DNA of 64,000 nt. Source: an uncultured Clostridia bacterium (lineage in GTDB: Bacteria; Bacillota; Clostridia; UMGS1810). The DNA is taken from NCBI GenBank assembly GCA_934500705.1, contig CAKSTI010000014.1:16422-80421 (forward strand), written 5' to 3'. The translations under genes and the position numbers were made by a program. The notes beneath the pieces are model-generated. The model had not been told where the DNA came from, ran no database searches, and saw nothing but the letters and a program-made list of their open reading frames with translations. Shown piece after piece: positions 1 through 7,710 of the stretch; the first letter of the stretch is position 1; every line of letters begins with the position of its first letter.

Positions 1-146
1 CAAAGCTCGTCAATATGCTTAAACATAATATTTAAAAATCCGTAAATTCCGTTGGTGCAAAGACCGTGTTTGTTGGTGAGCATCTTTATGCCGTAGAACG
101 CTCGGTTGATGATGCTGTTACCGTCTATGAGCAAAAATTTTTTCAC
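1..146 (-). CDS. polA: DNA polymerase I, N-terminal fragment (cut by window edge)
   Basis: Only the first 48 codons are in the window; the gene continues beyond base 1. The reading begins MKKFLLIDGNSIINRAF and goes on with a YGF segment, the typical opening of the 5'-nuclease domain of bacterial DNA polymerase I, including the LIDGNS motif with a metal-binding Asp. The GTG start at 146 is preceded by AGGAAG at a normal distance. An in-frame GTG nine bases upstream would overlap that ribosome site, so it was not chosen. The enzyme fills gaps and removes RNA primers in replication and repair. Confidence 0.85.
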   Translation of the reverse strand, partial: MKKFLLIDGNSIINRAFYGIKMLTNKHGLCTNGIYGFLNIMFKHIDEL

Positions 147-194
147 GTTTTTCACTTCCTTTGCATATATATTACCACACATTTGTAAATTTTT

Positions 195-1670
195 CTACCC
201 CATTGGGTAAATTTTGGCAATTTGCTCTGCAATTTCTTTAAAAACGGGCACTGCCGCCGCCGAGCCGCTTTTGCCGTTTTCGACGAGAACCGCCATTGCG
301 TACTTTGGATTGTCGCTTGGGAAATATCCGCAAAACCAGCCGTGAACCAGATTTTCGCCGTTTTCGAACCAGCCGGTCTGCGCAGTTCCCGTTTTGCCGG
401 CAATGCTCACCGTATCGCTCTTTGCGCCGGACGCCGTTCCGCTATGCACGGCAAGGGTCATACAACGCTGGATTTCAAGTGCGGTGTCACGGCTTATCAC
501 ACGGCGGCTTGACGTTTCTCTGATGTTTCGGCGCACGGCGCCGCTTTCGTCCACGATGGCATCGGCAATGTTGACGCAGTTTGCCACGCCGTTATTTGCC
601 ACGATTGCCGCCACGTTTGCCGCCTGAACGGGCGTTATTAAAATTTCGCCCTGGCCGATGCTGTAATTTACCGCCTCGTATATGCCGTAGCTGTCCTTTC
701 GGGGGATATTGCCCCTCGCCTCCTCCAAGCCGTCAAAGCACAAAATCCTCTCCCCCAGTCCGAAGGCACGGGCGGCGGAGGTGATTTGCTCCGCTCCGAT
801 TTTTGCCCCTATTGAGTAAAATGCGCAGTTGCACGAATTTGCAAAGGCGCTCTCAAATCCGAGTGCGCCGTGACCTTCCTTTAAGTGGCACGCAAAGTCA
901 CGCCCGTCGATGTTTACCGCTCCGGAGCAGTAAAAGGGCGTATCCGGGCTCACTGCGCCGCTCTCCAATGCGGCGGCGGAGGTGATAATCTTAAAAATGC
1001 TGCCTGCATTGTACTGCGAAATACAGCGGTTTACAAGACGTGCGTCATCTGTGGCAAGGCTTTCCGATATATCGTTTCTGTCAAATCCGGGGCGGCTCGC
1101 CATAGCCAGAACGTCCGAACTTTGCACATCGAGCACCACGGCGGCACCGCTGATGCCGGCGTTATCGAGTGCGTCTTCCGCAATTTTTTGAATATGGAAA
1201 TCGAGGGTCAGTCTTACGTTTTGCATACCGCCCCCCTCGTCCGTCACGCCGACTCCCGTATTTTCAATAGGCGCTCCCGATGCGCCGACGAGGACGCTCA
1301 ATTTGAGGGTGTTTTTGGTGGTAAGTGTGGAGTCGAAGCATTTTTCCAGTCCGCTGACGCCCTCACCGTCGGAATTTACGTAGCCTATAATATGCTCGGC
1401 AACGCTCCCGTACGGATAGCGCACTGTGGGGTTAATCTGTGCACCGCCGCTTGTAAACAGGCGTGTTTTGCTGTCCGTCAGCGGTATCATATTCCTGTCA
1501 AAGAACAGTCCACGGTATTTTTTTACTTCAACGGTATGCGACCTTTGCGCCGCCGCCTTTTTTGCATAGTCGTCGCCGTTTAAAAAGGCTATTCTCGCCT
1601 CCGCCAGAATAAGCACGAGCGAGAGTGCAAAAATCAAAACCGAAAAAATTTTTAAGCGTTTTTTAATCAT
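195..1670 (-). CDS. Class B penicillin-binding protein (peptidoglycan transpeptidase)
   Basis: The product is 491 residues with one N-terminal membrane segment (about residues 6-24), a short dimerisation region and a C-terminal transpeptidase domain. The three active-site motifs are present: the SxxK serine in AGSIFKI, SCN as the SxN motif, and KTG in AGKTGTAQTGW. It cross-links peptidoglycan on the outer face of the membrane. It is shorter than FtsI or SpoVD and shows no PASTA domain, so it resembles the compact PbpA-type class B proteins of Clostridia. The start at 1670 follows GGAGG at 5 bases; an in-frame ATG six codons upstream lacks a ribosome site. It is encoded next to polA on the same strand. 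Which process it serves (elongation, division or sporulation) cannot be told. Confidence 0.85.
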   Translation of the reverse strand: MIKKRLKIFSVLIFALSLVLILAEARIAFLNGDDYAKKAAAQRSHTVEVKKYRGLFFDRNMIPLTDSKTRLFTSGGAQINPTVRYPYGSVAEHIIGYVNSDGEGVSGLEKCFDSTLTTKNTLKLSVLVGASGAPIENTGVGVTDEGGGMQNVRLTLDFHIQKIAEDALDNAGISGAAVVLDVQSSDVLAMASRPGFDRNDISESLATDDARLVNRCISQYNAGSIFKIITSAAALESGAVSPDTPFYCSGAVNIDGRDFACHLKEGHGALGFESAFANSCNCAFYSIGAKIGAEQITSAARAFGLGERILCFDGLEEARGNIPRKDSYGIYEAVNYSIGQGEILITPVQAANVAAIVANNGVANCVNIADAIVDESGAVRRNIRETSSRRVISRDTALEIQRCMTLAVHSGTASGAKSDTVSIAGKTGTAQTGWFENGENLVHGWFCGYFPSDNPKYAMAVLVENGKSGSAAAVPVFKEIAEQIAKIYPMG

Positions 1671-1726
1671 TTTACCCTCCGAAAACAATATTGTTCTTAG
1701 TTTTTTTATTTATTGGAAAAATATAC

Positions 1727-1755
1727 TTGCATTTTCGCCCCAAACGTTATAAAAT
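1727..1755 (+). promoter_or_regulatory. Sigma-A promoter for the phosphoribosyltransferase gene
   Basis: TTGCAT (1727-1732), 17-base spacer, TAAAAT (1750-1755), about 40 bases upstream of the start codon at 1795. Confidence 0.6.
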
Positions 1756-1794
1756 AGAAATAGTCAGGAAAAATTTGAAAGAGGGTTTAACTTA

Positions 1795-2355
1795 ATGGAA
1801 AAAGTTTACAATATGGAAATTGCCGGCTTAAAGCGCAGTTTAAAGCTGTATAAGGTCTGCGACGGGCTGTGCATTGCGGCGTTTATACTTTTCGGCGATG
1901 TGGAGATAACCAAAGCGAGTGCGGCGGCACTGCTTAAAAAAGCGCCCGAATACGACATTATGCTCACCGCAGAGTGCAAAAGTATTCCGCTTATTTACGA
2001 GATGGCACGCCAAAGCGGGCAGAACAACTACATAATAGCGAGAAAAGGCATAAAAGTCTATATGGACAACGTAATTTCAACCGATGTAAATTCCATAACA
2101 ACCGAGAATATGCAGCACCTGTATCTGGGCGAAAGCGACGCAAATGCGCTCAAAGGCAAACGTGTCCTGATTGTTGACGATGTAATAAGCACGGGCGAGT
2201 CGCTCACGTCGCTCGAATACCTTGCCAAAAAGGCAGGCGGAGAAATCGTGGGCAAAATGGCAGTCCTTGCCGAAGGCGACGCAGCAGAGCGTGACGACAT
2301 AATTTATCTTGAAAAGCTGCCCCTCTTTGACGAGGACGGCAACATCAAGGAATAA
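1795..2355 (+). CDS. Purine phosphoribosyltransferase family protein (Apt/Xpt-like)
   Basis: The protein has 186 residues with a type I phosphoribosyltransferase fold. The PRPP-binding loop is VLIVDDVISTGES (about residues 124-136), the signature of adenine and xanthine phosphoribosyltransferases. It would transfer phosphoribose from PRPP to a purine base in salvage. The N-terminal part (MEIAGLKRSLKLYKV) fits Apt-like proteins, but the substrate cannot be decided by eye. The start at 1795 follows GAGGG at 8 bases; a second in-frame ATG at codon 7 is possible. It lies in front of ssrA, which has its own promoter. Confidence 0.75.
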   Translation: MEKVYNMEIAGLKRSLKLYKVCDGLCIAAFILFGDVEITKASAAALLKKAPEYDIMLTAECKSIPLIYEMARQSGQNNYIIARKGIKVYMDNVISTDVNSITTENMQHLYLGESDANALKGKRVLIVDDVISTGESLTSLEYLAKKAGGEIVGKMAVLAEGDAAERDDIIYLEKLPLFDEDGNIKE

Positions 2356-2360
2356 ACCGT

Positions 2361-2389
2361 TTGACAAAAGGATATATTTATACTATACT
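2361..2389 (+). promoter_or_regulatory. Sigma-A promoter of ssrA
   Basis: TTGACA (2361-2366), 17-base spacer, TATACT (2384-2389). It begins just after the stop codon of the upstream gene and places the transcript start close to a precursor tmRNA 5' end. Confidence 0.7.
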
Positions 2390-2418
2390 ATTGGTGGGCG
2401 AACACTCACCAAATTTCC

Positions 2419-2766
2419 GGGGACGTAAAGGTTTCGACGGGGATTTTGAAGCACAAGGAGCGAGCAGCGGCGGGTACCGCTTTATCAAACTCAATTTTAA
2501 AATTAAACGCTAACGATAATTTAGCTTACGCTGCCTAATTAAAGGCAGCCGTCCTTACCCGAAGGACCACGGTCGGGATAAGGGCGTCATCGAGTGGTGA
2601 ACGTGAGCCGGCAAAGCTTTGAGCCGTCCACGAATAATGAAGCTACCAAACGGCAAAAGTTTGTTTGCGGACTTTGCCGAGAGGGAATGTTGACCGTAAA
2701 CTGCGCTCGGAGAGCCTCGTGTGAATAGGTTTTCGGACAGGAGTTCAATTCTCCTCGTCTCCACCA
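2419..2766 (+). ncRNA. ssrA: Transfer-messenger RNA (tmRNA)
   Basis: The one-piece tmRNA is recognised by its 5' GGGGACGTAAAGGTTTCGAC and its tRNA-like 3' end with GGAGTTCAATTCTCC as T-arm, an acceptor strand pairing with the 5' end, and an encoded CCA (2764-2766). The tag frame runs 2509-2538 and reads ANDNLAYAA then stop, a typical Clostridia degradation tag. With SmpB it rescues stalled ribosomes and marks the unfinished protein for proteolysis. The A/T-rich restriction island begins directly downstream. Confidence 0.96.
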
Positions 2767-2774
2767 TTAAAAAT

Positions 2775-2808
2775 CAAGCCTCGGCATTTTTGCCGAGGCT
2801 TGGGTTTT
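2775..2808. terminator. Intrinsic terminator after ssrA (also usable by hsdR)
   Basis: A perfect 11-bp stem CAAGCCTCGGC / GCCGAGGCTTG with a 6-base loop, followed by GGTTTTG. It stands between the convergent ssrA and hsdR genes. Confidence 0.85.
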
Positions 2809-2830
2809 GACTAGGCAAGAAAGAGCCGAA

Positions 2831-5800
2831 CTATTGCACCAATCCAAAATACTTTTCAAAAAATGATTTCAGTTTGTCAATTACGGTTTGTTTCTTGACC
2901 TCTCTGTTATTACCGCCGAAACGGGACATAGGCGGCAGAATTCCGTCAATATCCGTACCGATTGTTTTAAGCTCTCCGTCACGGAAAGAATTGTCAATAA
3001 ACGTTTTTGTTTCATCGGCTTTCAAACGCTCCGTGGTGATTATTTCTTCAAGTTCGTTATCTTTCTGACGGCAAATAAACTTTCTCCATTCTTCTCCGAC
3101 ATTGCCGGAAGCATTGACTGTTTTTATAAACTGCTCAATAAGCTGTTTCTTGCTTCGGAGTTGAATAGACGAGCCGATTGCCTTGTCTATCGTTGTCAGT
3201 ATTTCTTTATCGGTGCAGTTGGATTTATGATACTTTTCAATAAGCATAAGGATATAATCAATATTGATTTCCACTTGTTTTATAAGCTCAATTTCAAATG
3301 TTATATCATCGTTTATGCTTTCTTTGTCAGATTTTGCAGGGGTTGCCATTTCGTGCCACAAATCAATGTAAATGCTCTGATAGTCTTGGAATGCTCTCGG
3401 CGGTAAAATCTCCTGTCCCTCAAAGTTATCAAAAGAGGTAAGAATATTTTTCAGCCTTAAAATTGCTCCAAACAGCTTTATAAAATCTTTTTGTGCTTTT
3501 TCTCCGACAATCTGCTGCGATAACGGAAAATCAGATAACAGCTTGTCTATAAGGTCAGCATATCCGTCTGTATGTTTGCCGTTTTCATCATAGCCGTTGT
3601 AGTAATCGTCATAGCTTTTCAGCATTACAATTCCGCTTGCTTCTTTATCGCCGAAAAGTGCAATAGCATCTTCAACTTCCTGTTGCAAATCACGAAAACA
3701 AACAATATTACCAAAGGTTTTGACAGAGTTTAATATTCTGTTTGTTCTCGAAAACGCTTGAATAAGTCCGTGCATTTTCAAGTTTTTATCTACCCACAGC
3801 GTATTGAGAGTAGTTGCATCAAACCCCGTCAAAAACATATTTACAACGATTAAAATGTCAATTTCACGGTTTTTCATACGCATAGACAGGTCTTTATAAT
3901 AGTTTTGGAATTTATCACTTGAAGTGTCAAAATTCACATTAAAGGTTTTGTTGTAATCTTTGATTGCATCTTCCAAAAATTCTCTTGATGTTTTGTCAAG
4001 GCTGTCCGTGTCAAAGCTCTCGTCTGCAAGTACATCTTCCGTATCGGCTTCGTTTGCTCCGAAGCTGTAAATGGTAGCAACGGTTAAGTTTTTCTTTTTC
4101 TCTGCAAGCTGTTTTTTAAACTCAACATAGTATTTCATTGCCGCAGGAATAGAGCTGACCGCAAATATAGAGTTAAAACCTGCCACTCTCTGCCCTTTGA
4201 GCGAATAAAAGCTGTTGCGCTTCGTCTTTTGGTCGAAGTGGTCTATGATATAGCCGACAATTTCAGATATTCGTTCTGGTGCGTTCATAGCTTTTTCAAT
4301 ATCTATTGCGGAAACATCTTTATCCACGATATTTTCCTTTTTTCGTATAGTGTCAAGATAATCAATTCTGAACGGCAGTACATTCCCGTCATTGATAGCG
4401 TCAACAATAGTATATGTATGCAATTTATCCCCAAACACCTGCGGAGTGGTTTTAAGCTGCGGATTGCCGCCGCTTGAAGCATTTGCGGCAAAAATAGGCG
4501 TACCCGTAAAACCGAAAATATGATAATTTTTAAACTGCTTTGTGATTTTAAGGTGCATATCTCCAAACTGTGAACGGTGGCACTCGTCAAAGATAATTAC
4601 AATGTGCTTATTATAAATATCGTGTGTTTTGTTCTTTGATACAAACACATCTAATTTCTGAATAGTTGTGATTATAATGTTGTATTTGTGCGGATTGCCC
4701 TTTGCGTCTTTATCTTCAAGCTGCCGTTGCAGAACAGAAGTGGATTTGTTGCCGTCTGCTGCACCCTTCTCAAAACGGTCATATTCTTTCATTGTTTGAT
4801 AGTCAAGGTCTTTTCTGTCAACAACAAACAAAACCTTGTCAATGCCGTCCATCTTGCTTGCAAGCTGTGCGGTTTTGAAAGATGTTAAGGTTTTTCCGCT
4901 ACCCGTCGTATGCCATATATAACCGCCGGCTTGGGCAGTGCCTGCCTTTTTGTAATTAGTTGATATTTCAATTCGGTTTAATATCCTTTCGGTTGCGGCT
5001 ATCTGATACGGTCGCATAACCAAAAGTAATTCTTCAGATGTGAATACACAATACTTTGTTAAAATGTTCAGTATTGTATGCTTTGAAAAGAATGTCTTTG
5101 TAAAGTCTATAAGGTCGGATATAACCTTATTATTTCCGTCTGCCCAATATGAAGTAAATTCAAAGCTGTTGCTTGTCTTTTTGCTTTTTGTACTGCTTGA
5201 ATTTGTTTCTTTGATATGGCTGTTTCGGGTAGTGTTGGAATAATACTTTGTATTCGTGCCGTTTGAGATAACAAAAATCTGCACATACTCATACAATCCT
5301 GAAGATGCCCAAAAACTGTCCCGTTGGTAGCGTTTTATCTGATTGAAGGCTTCACGGATTGCAACCCCTCGGCGTTTTAATTCAATGTGAACAAGCGGAA
5401 GTCCGTTGACAAGCACCGTAACATCATAGCGTGTGTTGTGCGTACCCTCGTTTTCCTCATACTGATTGATAACTTGCATAAAGTTATTATGTATTTTCTT
5501 TTTGTCAAGCAGATATATATTTTTCTGCGTACCGTCATCACGAATAAGCGGTTGTATATGATCCTCTTGAATTTTGCGTGTCTTTTCCAAAATTCCATCA
5601 TTTGTGCTTGCGATAGAGTTATTGAAAAACCTGTCCCATTCGTTGTCGGTAAAGGTATAGTTATTCAGTTTTTCAAGCTGTCTGCGGAGATTATCAATAA
5701 GCTGTTTTTCGCTGTGGATAGTGATGTATTCATAGCCTTGCTCTCCGAGCATACGAATAAACTCTTTTTCAAGTGCAGCCTCGCTCTGATATGCGTCCGA

Positions 5801-5875
5801 TTTTTTATGTTCGGGAGTGTATTCGGCGACAACCGTGCTTTCATTTGAAGCTATTACAATATTAAATTCCGACAT
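2831..5875 (-). CDS. hsdR: Type I restriction enzyme, restriction/translocation subunit HsdR
   Basis: The protein has 1014 residues. An N-terminal PD-(D/E)xK nuclease core is visible as D151...ELK (E165, K167), with R150 preceding it. The superfamily 2 translocase follows, with Walker A TTGSGKT (about residue 325), the DECH box (IIFDECHRSQFGD, about residue 430), and QAFSRTNR as motif VI. The C-terminal helical region would bind the HsdM-HsdS core. It cleaves unmodified DNA after ATP-driven translocation. The start at 5875 follows AGGAGGG at a good distance. An upstream in-frame ATG at 5902 overlaps the TGA of the preceding gene as ATGA, so coupled initiation there is also possible. It is the last gene of the operon and is intact. 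Confidence 0.93.
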   Translation of the reverse strand: MSEFNIVIASNESTVVAEYTPEHKKSDAYQSEAALEKEFIRMLGEQGYEYITIHSEKQLIDNLRRQLEKLNNYTFTDNEWDRFFNNSIASTNDGILEKTRKIQEDHIQPLIRDDGTQKNIYLLDKKKIHNNFMQVINQYEENEGTHNTRYDVTVLVNGLPLVHIELKRRGVAIREAFNQIKRYQRDSFWASSGLYEYVQIFVISNGTNTKYYSNTTRNSHIKETNSSSTKSKKTSNSFEFTSYWADGNNKVISDLIDFTKTFFSKHTILNILTKYCVFTSEELLLVMRPYQIAATERILNRIEISTNYKKAGTAQAGGYIWHTTGSGKTLTSFKTAQLASKMDGIDKVLFVVDRKDLDYQTMKEYDRFEKGAADGNKSTSVLQRQLEDKDAKGNPHKYNIIITTIQKLDVFVSKNKTHDIYNKHIVIIFDECHRSQFGDMHLKITKQFKNYHIFGFTGTPIFAANASSGGNPQLKTTPQVFGDKLHTYTIVDAINDGNVLPFRIDYLDTIRKKENIVDKDVSAIDIEKAMNAPERISEIVGYIIDHFDQKTKRNSFYSLKGQRVAGFNSIFAVSSIPAAMKYYVEFKKQLAEKKKNLTVATIYSFGANEADTEDVLADESFDTDSLDKTSREFLEDAIKDYNKTFNVNFDTSSDKFQNYYKDLSMRMKNREIDILIVVNMFLTGFDATTLNTLWVDKNLKMHGLIQAFSRTNRILNSVKTFGNIVCFRDLQQEVEDAIALFGDKEASGIVMLKSYDDYYNGYDENGKHTDGYADLIDKLLSDFPLSQQIVGEKAQKDFIKLFGAILRLKNILTSFDNFEGQEILPPRAFQDYQSIYIDLWHEMATPAKSDKESINDDITFEIELIKQVEINIDYILMLIEKYHKSNCTDKEILTTIDKAIGSSIQLRSKKQLIEQFIKTVNASGNVGEEWRKFICRQKDNELEEIITTERLKADETKTFIDNSFRDGELKTIGTDIDGILPPMSRFGGNNREVKKQTVIDKLKSFFEKYFGLVQ

Positions 5876-5898
5876 TGCCTGTTCCCTCCTTTCAAAAT

Positions 5899-7071
5899 TC
5901 ATAGTTCATCTTTGAGACGTTTTATAATTAAAACTCTTATGGTCGAATATAGTATCTCTGCGTATTTCTCATTTTCTTCGCCTTGCAGATAATCGTCTTT
6001 ACTTTTAACGTGCGAAAATTTGCGTCTATGTTTTGTTATGTTTTTTGCAAATTCTTCAATATAGCTTTCTTGAACCGACTCTTTAAAGTAATCATTACGA
6101 TTCAGCGAATGTTGAATTGCCGAATTAAAACTGTCCTGTTTATTATCAGTATTGGCAATCTTCAAAAAATTAGCCAATCCTTCTATCGTTTGCGAAAGTC
6201 TTAAAGGGTAATCTTCACGAAAAGATTGACTGTATACTGTGCTTCTGAAAACATCAAATATAATGTCGCTTTTCTCTCTGAATTGAACAAATTTCTCAAA
6301 GAGTTTTCCAAAATCATCAAATGGATTAGAACAAAAAATATTAATATTGCTATTTGAAGTTTTAAGGCTCTTTTTTCGCAGATTTGCGTTATTTGAACGT
6401 CTAAAACTCTTATATTTATACTGTTTTTCATTGTATGACAAAATGAATGTGTCATAGAAAAACATATCTTCATAGCGAAGAAGTGCGAATTCCGATAAAC
6501 GCCACAAAATATTTTCGTAATCTTCAAACTTATGATTTCCTGAAAGCGTTAATTCAATGATATTCGTATATACTCCACAAAAATCCTCACCAAGCCACTC
6601 CAAAATTTCTTTTGTTAAACATTCCTTTGTATATACAGGTGTTAAGGCAATATTTATGTCATAAATAGTAAAATCAAATGACAACGGCTTTTTGTAATTT
6701 ATTTTCAGTTCAACTTTGTTGAATGAAACATCTTTCATATTATCCATATGCTTGATATGCTCGTCATACAAAATACCATTAAAGGTTAAATCAACATAGA
6801 TAGTTATATTTTGTATACCGCACCAAAAAGAGCAACCAAACAATGTGTATTTTTTTCCTTGGTTATCAACGACCAAAAGTGCATCACACGAATATTCCTC
6901 ACCACAGATAATTTTGCGGTTCTTAAATAATTCGTCAATATCTGTCCCTATCAGGCGATATGAGTTCACACTTTCATCAAATGTCAAATCAACCGTTATT
7001 TCTTTGCTTGCATTATTTTCAATAGGGAAGTTAAGAATTTTGACAATTTTTATTGTACCTTTTTCGCCCAT
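5899..7071 (-). CDS. ApeA-like protein with C-terminal HEPN ribonuclease motif, embedded in the hsd operon
   Basis: The protein has 390 residues, with no signal peptide or membrane segment. The N-terminal half is a beta-rich region (YTLFGCSFWCG, then a stretch ending KINY) that resembles the N-terminal domain of ApeA-type abortive infection proteins. The C-terminal third is helical and carries HRRKFSH, which gives the HEPN ribonuclease signature Rx4H at R349-H354, followed by a long helix (ILYSTIRVLIIKRLKDEL). By family knowledge such HEPN proteins cut RNA when triggered by phage. The gene starts inside the hsdS stop (TAATG) and its TGA precedes or overlaps the hsdR start, so it is translated with the restriction subunits. 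It takes the position of prrC in some type I loci. The family call rests on motif reading, and the RNase role is inferred. Confidence 0.55.
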   Translation of the reverse strand: MGEKGTIKIVKILNFPIENNASKEITVDLTFDESVNSYRLIGTDIDELFKNRKIICGEEYSCDALLVVDNQGKKYTLFGCSFWCGIQNITIYVDLTFNGILYDEHIKHMDNMKDVSFNKVELKINYKKPLSFDFTIYDINIALTPVYTKECLTKEILEWLGEDFCGVYTNIIELTLSGNHKFEDYENILWRLSEFALLRYEDMFFYDTFILSYNEKQYKYKSFRRSNNANLRKKSLKTSNSNINIFCSNPFDDFGKLFEKFVQFREKSDIIFDVFRSTVYSQSFREDYPLRLSQTIEGLANFLKIANTDNKQDSFNSAIQHSLNRNDYFKESVQESYIEEFAKNITKHRRKFSHVKSKDDYLQGEENEKYAEILYSTIRVLIIKRLKDEL

Positions 7072-7697
7072 TATTTTTTCTCCTCAAATGTTAATAGCCT
7101 ATCCCGATAATACTCATACTGTTTCTTTCTTGCTGTAAGCTCTGCTGTAAGCTCTGCTGTAAGCTCTGCTGTAAGCTCTGTGAAATTGTCCAAAATGCGG
7201 ACAATTTCACTCTGTACCTCAATGGGAGGAACAGGAATTGTAATTTTACCTATATCACCCATATTAACCTTAATAGGTACTGCATTTATCAATGTTCTTT
7301 TACGCAATTCCTTTCGACCGTGTTTGCTCTCTATAACATATTTTAAGTATTTTGCGTTTATTTTAGTTAAATCAGGGCGTAATAAAGCCAAAGAAACATA
7401 ATAAGCCAATGGCTCGTTACTACCTACAACCGCACAAGTACCAATAGTACCTATTCTCGTCATAAGTACATCATTTTTTTGTGGCTTGATTTTATATTTT
7501 TCAAAATCTTCAACTGAAATATATTTTTGTGTATCGTATAAAGCATTTATATTTTCAACACTTACAAACTTTATACCACTATCAGTATACTTGGGCGTTT
7601 TATGTGTCCCGTCGTAAATGTTACATATATTTTTCAACACAATATATTCAACCCCATTAGGGCACAACTCATCAATAAGAATTTGCAATTTACTCAT
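7071..7697 (-). CDS. hsdS: Type I specificity subunit HsdS, half-length (single target-recognition domain)
   Basis: The protein has 208 residues, about half the usual 400 or so. It begins MSKLQILIDELCPNGVEY, a common Clostridia HsdS opening, and has one target-recognition domain (YDGTHKTPKYTDSGIKFVS, later RIGTIGTCAVVG) and one conserved helix (IPVPPIEVQSEIVRILDNF) that runs into four ELTA repeats (residues 174-189). It ends with KKQYEYYRDRLLTF, the normal coiled-coil end of a half repeat. The end is therefore natural rather than a frameshift. It would have to dimerise to form a two-domain reader and would then recognise a palindromic bipartite site. The start at 7697 follows AAAGGAGC; an ATG eight codons upstream lacks this site. 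Confidence 0.88.
   Translation of the reverse strand: MSKLQILIDELCPNGVEYIVLKNICNIYDGTHKTPKYTDSGIKFVSVENINALYDTQKYISVEDFEKYKIKPQKNDVLMTRIGTIGTCAVVGSNEPLAYYVSLALLRPDLTKINAKYLKYVIESKHGRKELRKRTLINAVPIKVNMGDIGKITIPVPPIEVQSEIVRILDNFTELTAELTAELTAELTARKKQYEYYRDRLLTFEEKK
7131..7178 (-). repeat. Four exact 12-bp tandem repeats coding ELTA in hsdS
   Basis: The unit TGCTGTAAGCTC (plus strand) occurs four times without a mismatch. It codes the TAEL/ELTA tetrapeptide known from the spacer of EcoR124-type HsdS, where copy number sets the length of the non-specific spacer in the target. Each unit is in frame, so slippage changes length without breaking the gene. Confidence 0.95.
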
Positions 7698-7710
7698 TTT
7701 TTTGCTCCTT

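Noticed and set aside
885..1583. 232-codon frame on the plus strand within the penicillin-binding protein gene
   Set aside because: It is the antisense shadow of a gene with clear SxxK, SxN and KTG motifs and has no ribosome site.
5899..7071. Second specificity subunit or methylase between hsdS and hsdR
   Set aside because: No target-recognition domain, SAM motif or NPPY-type motif is present; the Rx4H helix and beta-rich N-terminus point elsewhere.
7131..7178. CRISPR-like array
   Set aside because: The four 12-bp units are contiguous, without spacers, and code ELTA in frame within hsdS.
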